Notes: a model not told the origin generated them from the letters alone. A stretch of DNA of 64,000 bases from Vulcanimicrobiota bacterium (GCA_003168375.1 PMSI01000001.1:1798001-1862000); one strand, 5' to 3'. Positions 48,145 to 57,147 are shown, numbered from the stretch's first letter. Numbers and translations: made by a program.

Positions 48145-51100
48145 GTGGCAATCCCCTATTCGGTGAGACGTGGTATCGTCGCGGTTCTGTTGCTAATTGC
48201 GTTCGTGCTCCAGGGAACGACAAGCGTTCTGGCAGGCACAACGGGCGTGATCAACGGTTCCGTCGTCGACCCGCAGTCGAACCAACCCATCAGCGGCGCC
48301 CGCGTCACCGCGGCAAGCCCGTCGCAATCGGCGACGACGACATCAGACGCGACGGGACGCTTCTCGTTCGTCTCGCTCAACCCTGACACGTACACGGTCT
48401 CGACGCCGGCGACGGCGTTGCGCGACGCCGTCAACGTCAGCGGCGTCACCGTCCAAGCGGACGCGACGGTCAGCGTGAGCCTCCCGCAGCCCACGAAGCT
48501 CAAGGTGATCGGTTCCGTCACCTCGCGCGCGGCTTCCGCGCTCGTGAAGCCCGGTACGACCGCCGACGTCTACTCGATCAACGCGGTCACCCAGGACAAA
48601 GCGTCGGCGATGGGCGGCGGCGGCACGCTCAACAGCGCGTGGTCGGCGATCTCGACGGTCCCCGGTGTGTACGTCCAGCCCAACCAGGCCGGCTACATCG
48701 GCGCGGGTCCGCAGCTCTCGATCCGCGGCGGCGACTACGACCAGATCGGCTACGAGTTCGACGGCGTCCCCGTCAACCGTGCCTTCGACAACTACCCCTC
48801 GGGGCCGGCCTCATCGCTCGGCCAGCAGGAGCTCCAGGTCTACACCGGAGCGCCGGCTGCGAACGCCGAGGCGAACGGTATCTCGGGCTACATCAACCAG
48901 GTCATCCGCACGGGCACGGCGCCCGCGTCGCGGAACCTGACGCTCGCGATCGGCACGCCGACGCTCTACAACAAGGTGTCGTTCGAGGCGGGCGGCGCGA
49001 ATCCGAGCCGCACGTTCTCGTACTACATCGGAGCCGGCGCGTACAATCAGAGCTACCGGTACTACGATCAGTACAACGGCGGCAGCCTCCAGCACGACTG
49101 GGGTGCACCGCTGGTTACCTGCTCGGGCACGCCGCAGCTCGAGACCCCGTCGTGCTACACCAACAACGGGACGCCGTACACGAACACCGGCTATCTGCCG
49201 TCGTACGTGCTCGGACCCTACGTGGCCGACAGCGTCTCCGGCGTGAAGGTCCGCGACACGGTCGCGAACTTCCACTTCGGCATCCCGCGCAAGGACGGCA
49301 ACCGGGACGACGTCCAGTTCCTGTACGACAATAACTTCATCAACAACGAGTCGTACACATCGACGAACGATCAGGGCGGCGCCCAGTTCCTCAGCGACAT
49401 CGGCGTCGGCGTTCCGGCCTATATCGACACGTTCGGGTCGAACCTGGCGGTCGGCACGCTCCTCCCGACGACCTTCACCGGCGGCGGGGGCTTCTACTAC
49501 CCGTTCCCGCAATCGCCGGGCGGGCGCGCGCGCGGGCTGCAGAACTGCTCGATCACGAACAACACGACGGCGGGCGGCGGATGTATCGAACCCAACCGGC
49601 GCGATGCGTTCAACAACGACCAGTCGATCGTGAAGCTGCAGTACCAGCACAACTTCGGGACGAACGCGTTCCTGCGCGTGTACGGATACACGTACTACTC
49701 CGATTGGCTGATGGTCGGCCCGCAGTCGTCGTATCAGAACTACCTCGGATTCGCGTCGGCGGACTACGAGCTCGAGAGCCATACCCGTGGCGTGAGCGCG
49801 CAGTTCACCGACCAGATCAACTCGCAGCACCTGCTGACGATCCAAGGTTCGTACACGACCGCGAGCACGCTGCGCGACAACAACACGCAGGCGTTCGCCG
49901 GGTTCGGCGGCGTCAACGCGCGTACCGTCATCGGCGGACTCGTCGACTCGTCGAATCCCGGCAACGGCATCTGCTACAACCAGCTTCACGTCGCTGTGAA
50001 CTGCTACAGCGGCAGCGGCAGCAACCTGAACAGCGGCAACACGGGTTACTTCACGGCGACGCAGGCGTTCAACGGAACGGTTACGCCGGCGAGCGGAACC
50101 TGCGGCGGCGGACTGTGCGAATACATGGTGCTCAATAACGGTCAATTCGCGACCTACAACACCGTGCAGCCGCGGTTCGCCGCGGCGTCGATCTCGGATC
50201 AGTGGAAGCCCAGCGACCGCCTGAACATCAGCCTCGGCCTGCGGTTCGACCAATTCCAGTTCCTCGGTTCGGACACGACGAACGGCGGGCTGGCGCGCAC
50301 GTTCTTCTACAACGCCTGGAACGCGCAGTTCCCGACGTTCCAGCAGTTCAACGTGTCAGGTCAGACCTTCACGTACAACATCTTCCAGCCGCGCATCGGC
50401 GCGACGTACACGGTGGACCCGCGAACGGTCCTTCGGGCCAGCTACGGGCGCTACGCCCAGGCTCCGAACACCGCGTTCATGCAGTACAACTCCCTGCAGC
50501 CTGAGGCGCCGCTCGTCCTGGCCGGCTTCGTGCGGAACGGCATCGGCAACACGCCGGGCCACGGCAGCATCAAGCCGTCGATCGCGGACAACATCGACTT
50601 CTCTCTCGAGCACCAGTTCAAGGGAGACACGTCGTTCAAGCTGACGCCGTTCGTGCGCAGAACGCAGGACCAGATTCAGCAGTTCTACCTCGATCAGAAG
50701 ACGAGCTTCGTCTCGGGCGTCAACGTCGGCGCGCAGACGTCGCAAGGCTTCGAGCTCGAAGTCGACAAGGGCGACTTCTCGCGCAACGGCATCGCGGCGC
50801 GCTTGTCGTTCGCGTACACGAACAGCTACATCACCTACAAGCGCCTGAGCAACGGCGTCGGCGTGATCGACGGCTTCAACACCGCGATCTCGGCGTATGA
50901 CAAGCTCACCAGAGGCGGCGGCGGCGCGCCGTGCTACACCACCGCCGGTGTCGTCGACAACGCGTGCGCGGCGACGTCGATCGCCAACCCGTACTACAAC
51001 GCGCCGACCCAGCCGCTCATGGATCCGAACGGCCGGTACGCCACCTACGACACCTTCCCAGGTGCCATCGGCGGCGGCGGTTACAACCAGTACGGTGCAC

Positions 51101-51675
51101 CGTACGTCTCCACCCTGCTCCTGCAGTACAAGCACGGCCCGCTGGCCATCACGCCTGCGCTGCAGTTCTCGGGCGGTCAGAAGTACGGAGTCCCGCTCTC
51201 GACGCCGGGTGTCGACCCGAGCGCCGGATGTCCCGGTCTGTTCACCGCAACGACGGTCGGCGATCCTCGCTACCCGTACGGTGCTGTCGGCGGTGCGCCG
51301 TACGACGCCGCGTGCGGTTTTGCGATCGCTATTCCGAACCCGTACACGGGCCGGTTCGACAACGTCGGTGCCTTCACCGCACCGAACTCCCTCCTGCTCC
51401 ACACGCAGGTCACGTACGACATCAATAAGCGTGTGACGCTGGTCGGAAACTTCGCGAACATCGTCAACCGCTGCTGGGGTGGGACGCACACGGGCTTCAC
51501 CGTGAACCACGCCTGCAACTACACGGCGACGGCCGGTGCGGGCGGCGGGATCATTCCCGCCGGGAACGTCTACAACCCGGGCGACCAGGTGCAGCCGTTC
51601 CTCGCCACACCGTACAACCCGCTGTTCCCCGGATTCCCGTTCAATATGTACTTCGAGGCTCGGATCAAACTCTAA
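48145..51675 (+). CDS. TonB-dependent receptor with N-terminal carboxypeptidase-regulatory-like domain
   Basis: About 1,176 residues; a GTG two codons earlier is also possible, but 48145 is 9 bases after AAGGA. Signal peptide (IVAVLLLIAFVLQG), a CarboxypepD_reg-like domain (GVINGSVVDPQSNQPISGARV), then a plug with VPGVYVQPNQAGYIGAGPQLSIRGG, and a long beta-barrel. The C-terminus ends in an aromatic-rich strand (NMYFEARIKL). This outer-membrane protein would import a large ligand using TonB. No SusD-like lipoprotein or dedicated partners are adjacent. Confidence 0.88.
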   Translation: MAIPYSVRRGIVAVLLLIAFVLQGTTSVLAGTTGVINGSVVDPQSNQPISGARVTAASPSQSATTTSDATGRFSFVSLNPDTYTVSTPATALRDAVNVSGVTVQADATVSVSLPQPTKLKVIGSVTSRAASALVKPGTTADVYSINAVTQDKASAMGGGGTLNSAWSAISTVPGVYVQPNQAGYIGAGPQLSIRGGDYDQIGYEFDGVPVNRAFDNYPSGPASSLGQQELQVYTGAPAANAEANGISGYINQVIRTGTAPASRNLTLAIGTPTLYNKVSFEAGGANPSRTFSYYIGAGAYNQSYRYYDQYNGGSLQHDWGAPLVTCSGTPQLETPSCYTNNGTPYTNTGYLPSYVLGPYVADSVSGVKVRDTVANFHFGIPRKDGNRDDVQFLYDNNFINNESYTSTNDQGGAQFLSDIGVGVPAYIDTFGSNLAVGTLLPTTFTGGGGFYYPFPQSPGGRARGLQNCSITNNTTAGGGCIEPNRRDAFNNDQSIVKLQYQHNFGTNAFLRVYGYTYYSDWLMVGPQSSYQNYLGFASADYELESHTRGVSAQFTDQINSQHLLTIQGSYTTASTLRDNNTQAFAGFGGVNARTVIGGLVDSSNPGNGICYNQLHVAVNCYSGSGSNLNSGNTGYFTATQAFNGTVTPASGTCGGGLCEYMVLNNGQFATYNTVQPRFAAASISDQWKPSDRLNISLGLRFDQFQFLGSDTTNGGLARTFFYNAWNAQFPTFQQFNVSGQTFTYNIFQPRIGATYTVDPRTVLRASYGRYAQAPNTAFMQYNSLQPEAPLVLAGFVRNGIGNTPGHGSIKPSIADNIDFSLEHQFKGDTSFKLTPFVRRTQDQIQQFYLDQKTSFVSGVNVGAQTSQGFELEVDKGDFSRNGIAARLSFAYTNSYITYKRLSNGVGVIDGFNTAISAYDKLTRGGGGAPCYTTAGVVDNACAATSIANPYYNAPTQPLMDPNGRYATYDTFPGAIGGGGYNQYGAPYVSTLLLQYKHGPLAITPALQFSGGQKYGVPLSTPGVDPSAGCPGLFTATTVGDPRYPYGAVGGAPYDAACGFAIAIPNPYTGRFDNVGAFTAPNSLLLHTQVTYDINKRVTLVGNFANIVNRCWGGTHTGFTVNHACNYTATAGAGGGIIPAGNVYNPGDQVQPFLATPYNPLFPGFPFNMYFEARIKL

Positions 51676-51703
51676 GGCTCGCGTACTCCTGAAAGGGATG
51701 GTG

Positions 51704-51740
51704 AGCGGCTCCGCTTCGGCGGGGCCGCTCTTCTTTTTCC
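51704..51740 (+). terminator. Rho-independent terminator of the TonB-receptor gene
   Basis: An 11-bp stem (51704-51714 with 51719-51729) closes a TTCG loop and is followed by CTTCTTTTT. It lies 28 bases after the stop. The structure is clear. Confidence 0.93.
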
Positions 51741-52064
51741 CCTGGCTGGATGGTGGCTCGGGGCACGGCGGGGGCATGGGCCTCGGCCGGCACGCTCCCT
51801 GCGCGCATCCTGCGCTGCGGTCGCTACCGCTGCGTCGCTCCCGCCCCTCCGGGGCTCCGCGACTCCGCGAGTACCGTCCGAGACCCATGCGCCCACCGCG
51901 CCCCTCCAGGCAGTCGTGCGCTCGGGGGATGTGGGGTGGGAGGGTGGGGATGTGAAGACGCCTGCGGCGAGGGAGCACGCAGGCGTCGTTGGGCACGGCT
52001 GATGTTGGCGAGTCTGGCGCACCGCGCGTTGGCGTGGCGCGCCAGCCGGGTGGCTAGAGGGCTT
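51741..52064. other. Intergenic region with GC-rich inverted repeats
   Basis: No gene is supported here. A 9-bp stem GACGCCTGC/GCAGGCGTC (51957-51965 with 51979-51987) is the clearest structure. Around 51815-51870 there is a stretch rich in CGCTGCG and CTCCGCGACTCCGCG repeats. It may contain a dispersed repeat. Confidence 0.5.
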
Positions 52065-52349
52065 TCATCGCGGCACGCGGAGCTTCTGGCCGATTTGGAG
52101 GTTCGCGCCGGTCAGGTGGTTCGTCGCGATGATCTGGTCGACGGTCGATTGGACGTCGCCGGTCGCGGGGGTCCTGGCCTCGGCGACCGACCAGAGGGTC
52201 TGACCGCTATGGACGGTGACCGTCGTGTACGCGACGGGCGGCGCGGCGTGGACCGTGCTCGACAGGGCGGGGAGCGTCACGGCCAGGCTGAGCCCGCCGA
52301 GGGCCACCAGCGGCATGAGGGTCAGTTTTCGTTTGGACGTCCCGTACAT
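52065..52349 (-). CDS. Small LysM protein, likely YneA-like SOS cell-division inhibitor
   Basis: 94 residues. A short cytoplasmic start (MYGTSKRKLTL), one membrane segment or signal (about 11-33) and a single LysM domain (VHSGQTLWSVAEA ... NLQIGQKLRVPR, about 45-93). It is transcribed divergently from lexA and has its own SOS box. This is the arrangement of yneA in Firmicutes, where a LysM membrane protein delays septation during DNA damage. GGAAG precedes the ATG at 52349. Confidence 0.75.
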   Translation of the reverse strand: MYGTSKRKLTLMPLVALGGLSLAVTLPALSSTVHAAPPVAYTTVTVHSGQTLWSVAEARTPATGDVQSTVDQIIATNHLTGANLQIGQKLRVPR

Positions 52350-52378
52350 GGTGCTTCCGATCCCCCTAGATGTTGTGC

Positions 52379-52392
52379 CGAACGCTCGTTCG
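52379..52392. promoter_or_regulatory. SOS box 1 (LexA operator), in front of the LysM gene
   Basis: CGAACGCTCGTTCG has perfect inverted arms (CGAACG/CGTTCG). It matches the Gram-positive LexA consensus CGAAC-RNRY-GTTYC except at the third spacer base and the final base. It lies 30 bases upstream of the LysM ATG and just downstream of the predicted -10. Confidence 0.75.
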
Positions 52393-52400
52393 TCCCCCAT

Positions 52401-52430
52401 ATGGTACCAAGGCGGGTCCTCCCGCGTCAA
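52401..52430 (-). promoter_or_regulatory. Promoter of the LysM gene
   Basis: On the minus strand, TTGACG (52425-52430) and TACCAT (52401-52406) are 18 bases apart. SOS box 1 begins 8 bases downstream of the -10, so LexA would cover the transcription start. Confidence 0.55.
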
Positions 52431-52436
52431 TGGGTT

Positions 52437-52450
52437 CGAACATATGTTTG
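52437..52450. promoter_or_regulatory. SOS box 2 (LexA operator), in front of lexA
   Basis: CGAACATATGTTTG matches the Bacillus-type LexA consensus in all but the last base. It overlaps the -35 of the predicted lexA promoter, which fits autorepression. Confidence 0.8.
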
Positions 52451-52476
52451 CTCCGGCTGGGGTTCTGTGCTAGGAT
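52448..52476 (+). promoter_or_regulatory. Promoter of lexA
   Basis: TTGCTC (52448-52453) and TAGGAT (52471-52476) are separated by 17 bases. The -35 overlaps SOS box 2. Confidence 0.6.
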
Positions 52477-52567
52477 GTGCAGCAATCAAATGCGGCGGCC
52501 CCGGCCGTCGTCGGCGAGCGTCTGTTGGCGCAGTGCCTACTGGGTGGCATTCTTCTAGGAGGGATGA

Positions 52568-53182
52568 ATGGCCGAACGGGCCACGACGGAGAGGCAGCAG
52601 CGGATCCTCGAGGTGATCCGCGAGTTCAGCTCCGAACACGGGTACCCGCCTTCGGTGCGGGAGATCGGCGAGCGCGTCGGCCTCTCGTCGTCGTCGACGG
52701 TGCAGTCGCACTTGAAAACGCTCGAGCGCCGCGGTCTGCTCAGACGCGATCCCACCAAGCCGCGCGCGCTGGTGGCGAGCCGCCCCGCCGACGAGCCGGA
52801 GAAGGTCGCGTCGGCGACGCTGCCGCTGCTCGGCCGCGTCGCGGCCGGCGTGCCGATCACCGCGACGGAGAACCTCGAGGAGCAGTTCGTGCTGCCGGCC
52901 TCGTGGGTGCCGCGCAGCGGCGGCTTCATGCTGCGCGTCAAAGGCGACTCGATGATCGACGCGGCGATCCTGGACGGCGACCTCATCGTCGTCGAGCCGC
53001 GCCCGAATGCGAACAACGGCGAGATCGTGGTCGCCATGATCGACGGCGAGGCGACGGTCAAACGGTTCTACCGTGAGAGCGGCCGGGTGCGGCTCCAGCC
53101 GGAGAACGCCACCATGGCGCCAATCTACGCCGACGATGTCACCATCGTCGGCCGGGTCGAAGCCGTCATCCGCAAGCTCTAG
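52568..53182 (+). CDS. lexA: SOS repressor LexA
   Basis: 204 residues. The N-terminal winged helix has YPPSVREIGERVGLSSSSTVQSHLKTLERRG. The self-cleavage site is Ala93-Gly94 (RVAAGVPI), with nucleophile Ser128 (GDSM) and base Lys165 (ATVKRF). It represses DNA-damage genes and is cleaved when RecA is activated. AGGAGG is well placed before the ATG. Confidence 0.96.
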   Translation: MAERATTERQQRILEVIREFSSEHGYPPSVREIGERVGLSSSSTVQSHLKTLERRGLLRRDPTKPRALVASRPADEPEKVASATLPLLGRVAAGVPITATENLEEQFVLPASWVPRSGGFMLRVKGDSMIDAAILDGDLIVVEPRPNANNGEIVVAMIDGEATVKRFYRESGRVRLQPENATMAPIYADDVTIVGRVEAVIRKL

Positions 53183-54452
53183 CGCAGCGGCGCTCGAGGC
53201 GCCGGCCGGTGAGGGGATCGTCGCGCGGCTCGAACGCGCGGCTGCTCCGCTGGCGCACCGCATCGCGGAGGCACCCGCCGTCCGCGCGCTGCAGGAGTCG
53301 CTGCCGATCGCGTTCGGCGCGGCACTGGCCGCGCTCGTCGCGCGGCTGGCGGTCTTGCTGAACGGCCGGCCGTTCCCGGGGTGGTCGGCGCTCAGGGCGC
53401 TGGTCGCGTTCCTGCCGAGCGCGTTCGCGCTCGCCTCGGTGCTGATGCTCGTCGTGCTCTCGCTGCGGCTGGCGCTGCGACTGAGATATCCCGCGCTGCC
53501 GCTGCTCGCCGCGGCAGCGGTCGCCTTCGCGCTCGCGCTGCCGCACGATGCGCTGACGGCGCTCGAGCGCTTTGCCCGGACGCGCGCGATCGACGATCTC
53601 GCGCCCTTCGCGCGCACGCTCGGCGTGAGCGGGATCTTCACCGCCATCGTGATCGCGCTGGGCGCGGCCGGAGCGATCGCCCTCGGCCGGCGCCGGTTCG
53701 GCGCCGTGGCCGGAACGGCAGCGGGCGCGTGCGCGTTCGTCGCGGCGGCGTACGCGCTCTTCGCGCTCGGCCTCTCGCCCGCGAGCGGGCTCGCGAGCGC
53801 GCTCGAGCCCTTGGCGACGCTCGGCGACAGCTTCGTCGCGCTCGTGCTGATCACGGCGATCGAGTCGATGCTGTGGCTGGTCGGGATCCACGGGCCGGCG
53901 CTGCTGGCCGCGATCGTGTTCCCGGTGTACTTGCAGCTTCAAGTCCAGAACAGCGACGCGTTCGCGCACCATCAGCCGATCCCGCACGTCGTCGTCGTGT
54001 CGACGTTCCTGTTCGTTTTCCCGGGCGGCGCCGGCGCGACGCTTCCGCTCGTCGTGCTGCTCCTGCGCAGCCGCGTGCGCCGCCTGCGCGCGTTCGGGTT
54101 CGCCACGCTCGCGCCGGCGCTGTTCAACATCAACGAGCCGGTGATCTTCGGCCTGCCGATCGCGTACAACCCGGTGCTCGCCGTGCCGTTCGTGCTCGCT
54201 CCGGTCGTCCTCTCGTGCACGACGTTTACGGCGTTCGCGCTGGGCTGGGTCGGCCGGCCGCTGTTCTACACGCCTTCGACGATCCCCGCGCTCATCAACG
54301 CGTTCATCGCTACGCTCGACTGGCGCGCGTGCGTGCTCGTCGCGCTGAACCTCGCGATCGCGGGTGCCGTCTGGCTGCCGTTCGTGCGCGTCTACGAGCG
54401 GGCCGAAACCGCGCGCGCCGCGCGTGCGCAGCCGGCGGCGGGCGCCGCGTGA
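53136..54452 (+). CDS. PTS EIIC-like sugar permease without partner domains
   Basis: About 438 residues from ATG 53136, which overlaps lexA by 47 bases. The conserved N-terminal helix VARLERAAAPLAHRIAEAPAVRALQ starts about 22 residues in and has no ordinary start directly before it. About ten hydrophobic helices follow. The signature NINEPVIFGLPIAYNPVLAVPF is that of lactose/cellobiose-type EIIC. No EIIA or EIIB domain is present here. It may be part of a scattered PTS or a transporter that has lost PTS coupling. Confidence 0.75.
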   Translation: MSPSSAGSKPSSASSSAAALEAPAGEGIVARLERAAAPLAHRIAEAPAVRALQESLPIAFGAALAALVARLAVLLNGRPFPGWSALRALVAFLPSAFALASVLMLVVLSLRLALRLRYPALPLLAAAAVAFALALPHDALTALERFARTRAIDDLAPFARTLGVSGIFTAIVIALGAAGAIALGRRRFGAVAGTAAGACAFVAAAYALFALGLSPASGLASALEPLATLGDSFVALVLITAIESMLWLVGIHGPALLAAIVFPVYLQLQVQNSDAFAHHQPIPHVVVVSTFLFVFPGGAGATLPLVVLLLRSRVRRLRAFGFATLAPALFNINEPVIFGLPIAYNPVLAVPFVLAPVVLSCTTFTAFALGWVGRPLFYTPSTIPALINAFIATLDWRACVLVALNLAIAGAVWLPFVRVYERAETARAARAQPAAGAA

Positions 54453-55696
54453 TCGAGCTGCTGCTGACCGGGAGCGACGTCGATCCGCGCGTGCGCACCG
54501 CCGCCGAGCGCGCCGCCGTATGGCTCGAGCGGCGCGACCCGCGCGCGACCGCGGTGCGAGCGCGCGTCCTGCGCGCGTTTCTCGACGAGGGGATCGCCGA
54601 GAGCGACCTCGCCGGGACGACCGGGTACGGCTACGACGACGCGGCGCGCGAGCGCTACGAGTCGCTGCTCGCACGCGTGCTTCGCGCCCAGCGCGTCCTG
54701 GCGCGGCTCTCGATCGTCAGCGGCACGCACGCGATCGTGGCCGGACTCGATGCGCTGGTGCCGAGCGGTGCGATGCTGCTGGCGGCAAACGGTGCGCCGT
54801 ACGACACGCTGCGGCATGCGATCGCGACCGCGCCGTACGCGCTCGTGACGCGCGGCGTGCGCTACGCCGAGGTGCCGCGCACGCCGGCCGGCGAGACGGA
54901 CCTTGCTGCGCTGACCGAGACGGCCCGCCGCGAGCGTCCGGCGGTCGTCTTCGTGCAGCGCTCACGCGGCTACGCGGTCCGCCGCTCGCTCTCGATCGCT
55001 GCGATCGGAGCGATCGCGAGCGCCGTCCACGCTGCCTGCCGCGAGACGATCGTGTTCGTCGACAACTGCTACGGCGAGCTCGTCGAAGAGCGCGAGCCGC
55101 TCGAAGTTGGGGCCGACGTGATCGCGGGTTCGCTGATCAAGAACCTCGGCGGCGGCTTGGCGCCGGGGGGCGCGTACGTGGCGGGCCGTGCCGATCTGGT
55201 GGAGCGGATCGCGGCCCGTGTCTTCGCGCCGGGGATCGGCGCCGGTCTCGGGCCGACGCTCGGCTTCGGCCGCGCGCTCGTGCAAGGACTCTTCTACGGG
55301 CCGCTCGTCGTCGCGGAGGCGTTGCGCGGGCTCGACTTCGCGGCCGCCCTGTTCGCCGAGCTGGGGTTCGGCGTCGACCCCGAGCCCGGCGCCGAGCGCA
55401 CCGACATCGTGCAGGCGATCCGGCTCGGCTCGCCGGAACGGCTGATCGCGTTCGCGCGCGGGCTGCAGCTCGCACTTCCGGTCAACGCCCGCTTCGCGCC
55501 GGAGCCCGGGCCGGTTCCCGGCTATGTCGACCCCGTCATCATGTCGAGCGGTTCGTTCGTCAGCGGGGCGACGATCGAGCTGTCGTGCGACGCGCCGCTG
55601 CGCGCGCCGTTCGAGGTCTACCTGCAAGGCGGCGTCACCGCGGAGCACTCCGCGCTCGGGGCTATGCTGGCGGCGACCGCGGTGCTGCGGGCCTGA
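54449..55696 (+). CDS. YnbB-like PLP-dependent enzyme (methionine gamma-lyase family / aluminium-resistance protein)
   Basis: 415 residues. GYGYDDAARERYESLLARVL and SIVSGTHAIVAGLDAL match the YnbB/aluminium-resistance group. The PLP lysine is Lys231 (GSLIKNLGGGLAPGGAYVAG). VFVQRSRGYAVRRSL and FVDNCYGELVEE are also diagnostic. The GTG start overlaps the EIIC stop (GTGA). The physiological role is unclear; sulfur amino-acid cleavage is the usual guess. Confidence 0.82.
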   Translation: MIELLLTGSDVDPRVRTAAERAAVWLERRDPRATAVRARVLRAFLDEGIAESDLAGTTGYGYDDAARERYESLLARVLRAQRVLARLSIVSGTHAIVAGLDALVPSGAMLLAANGAPYDTLRHAIATAPYALVTRGVRYAEVPRTPAGETDLAALTETARRERPAVVFVQRSRGYAVRRSLSIAAIGAIASAVHAACRETIVFVDNCYGELVEEREPLEVGADVIAGSLIKNLGGGLAPGGAYVAGRADLVERIAARVFAPGIGAGLGPTLGFGRALVQGLFYGPLVVAEALRGLDFAAALFAELGFGVDPEPGAERTDIVQAIRLGSPERLIAFARGLQLALPVNARFAPEPGPVPGYVDPVIMSSGSFVSGATIELSCDAPLRAPFEVYLQGGVTAEHSALGAMLAATAVLRA

Positions 55697-55721
55697 GCCG
55701 GTCCGGGAACAGCCGGCTGGG

Positions 55722-55949
55722 CTACTCGGCCTCCGCGTCGGCCTCCGCGTCGGCCGCGTCTTCGCCCATGAAGCCGTAGAAGTAGTAGATTGAGCCGTCG
55801 TCGGTCTCGATCGAGATGCGCGTCTCCTCGAGCTGCGCCGAGACGATGCGGCGTCCGACCATGCCGCCGAGCAGTTCCTGGGCCTGCATGAACTCCGCGG
55901 CGCGCAGCGATTCGGAGTCGATCTCGAGGAGTGGGTGGTCGTCTTTCAC
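55722..55949 (-). CDS. Small acidic-tailed protein of unknown function
   Basis: 75 residues from GTG 55949, which has AGGAAG upstream. The body (LLEIDSESLRAAEFMQAQELLGGMVGRRIVSAQLE) is followed by SIYYFYGFMGED and the acidic tail AADAEADAEAE. The tail is encoded by a 12-bp unit repeated twice (55729-55740 and 55741-55752). It is divergent from the FHA gene. No family is recognised. Confidence 0.5.
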   Translation of the reverse strand: MKDDHPLLEIDSESLRAAEFMQAQELLGGMVGRRIVSAQLEETRISIETDDGSIYYFYGFMGEDAADAEADAEAE

Positions 55950-56009
55950 GCGGTACGTGCTTCCTGTGGAGAGGACCGGCCGTCCGGGCCGCGCGAAGGC
56001 GGTCCGGTC

Positions 56010-56306
56010 ATGTATGTCCTCGAGGTGATGAGTGGCCCGCTCGACGGTAAGACGTGGGCGTTCGAGCAGGAGATCACCATCGGCCGTGACGATGCGGTGG
56101 CAACCGCGTGCATCACGATCGACCGCTATATTTCCCGAAAACACGCGCGACTCTTCCAGGAAGAGGATGGTCGGTTACAGTTGGCCGATCTCGCGAGCCG
56201 CAACGGCACGCGGGTCGGCGGGCGGACGCTCGGCGAGCCCGAGCCGATCGGCTTCGGCGAGCCGTTCGTCATCGGCCGCACGACCCTCCGCGTGGTCCAG
56301 CCGTAA
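56010..56306 (+). CDS. Small FHA-domain protein
   Basis: 98 residues forming a single forkhead-associated domain, which binds phosphothreonine. Visible motifs are ITIGRDD, ITIDRYISRKHARL, DLASRNGTRVGG and FVIGRTTLRV. It starts 5 bases before panC ends up in the same direction, but a metabolic link is not obvious. It probably reads out a protein kinase signal. Confidence 0.85.
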   Translation: MYVLEVMSGPLDGKTWAFEQEITIGRDDAVATACITIDRYISRKHARLFQEEDGRLQLADLASRNGTRVGGRTLGEPEPIGFGEPFVIGRTTLRVVQP

Positions 56307-56310
56307 GCAG

Positions 56311-57147
56311 ATGGAAATCGTCAGGACTCCGGCGGAGGTCCGCGCGGCGCTCGTCGCGGCCGAACGCCCGCTCGGGCTGGTTCCTACGATGGGTGCGCTC
56401 CACGCCGGGCACCTCGCCCTGGTCCGGCGCGCGCGCGAGGAGTGCCGCTCGGTGGCCGTGTCGGTCTTCGTGAACCCCCTGCAGTTCGGTCCGAACGAGG
56501 ACTACGACCGCTACCCGCGCGCCTTCGAAGGCGACGTCGCGGCGCTGCGCGAGGCCGGCGTCGATCTCGTCTACGCGCCCGACGCCGCGACGATGTACCC
56601 GCCGGGCTTTGGGACCACCGTCGATCCCGGGCCGGTCGGCGCCGTCTACGAGGGCGCGCTGCGCCTCGGGCACTTCCGCGGCGTCGCGACGGTCTGCACG
56701 AAGCTGTTCGCGACGGTCGGCCCCGACCGCGCGTACTTCGGCGCCAAGGATGCCCAGCAGGTCGCGGTGCTGCGCCGGGTGGTGGCCGATCTGGATCTTC
56801 CGGTCGAGCTCGTCGTCTGCCCGACGGTGCGGGAGCCGGACGGGCTCGCCCTCTCGAGCCGCAACGCATACCTCGATCGCGAGCAGCGCGCCTCGGCCCC
56901 CTCGCTTCACCGCGCGCTCGAGGCGATCGCTGCCGCCGCTCGCGCCGGCGAGGTCGATCGCGACCGCGCCATCGCCCGTGGCCGCGCGGAGCTGTCCGCG
57001 CCGCTGCGCGAAGCGTACCTCGACGTCGTCGATCCCGCGACGTTCGTTACCGTGGCGCAGGTGCGACCGCCGGCGCTCGCGATCGCGAGCGCGTGGGCCG
57101 GCACGACGCGCTTGATCGACAACGAACCGATCGAGGCCCAGCCGTGA
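56311..57147 (+). CDS. panC: Pantothenate synthetase
   Basis: 278 residues. Condenses pantoate and beta-alanine with ATP. The ATP motif PTMGALHAGHLALV is near residue 26. VFVNPLQFGPNEDYDRYPR, KDAQQVAVLRRVV and LALSSRNAYLD are all present. The ATG at 56311 is the family start. It overlaps coaBC (GTGA). Confidence 0.95.
   Translation: MEIVRTPAEVRAALVAAERPLGLVPTMGALHAGHLALVRRAREECRSVAVSVFVNPLQFGPNEDYDRYPRAFEGDVAALREAGVDLVYAPDAATMYPPGFGTTVDPGPVGAVYEGALRLGHFRGVATVCTKLFATVGPDRAYFGAKDAQQVAVLRRVVADLDLPVELVVCPTVREPDGLALSSRNAYLDREQRASAPSLHRALEAIAAAARAGEVDRDRAIARGRAELSAPLREAYLDVVDPATFVTVAQVRPPALAIASAWAGTTRLIDNEPIEAQP

Noticed and set aside
48145-51675. SusC-type pair with a SusD lipoprotein
   Set aside because: No SusD-like lipoprotein gene is next to the receptor.
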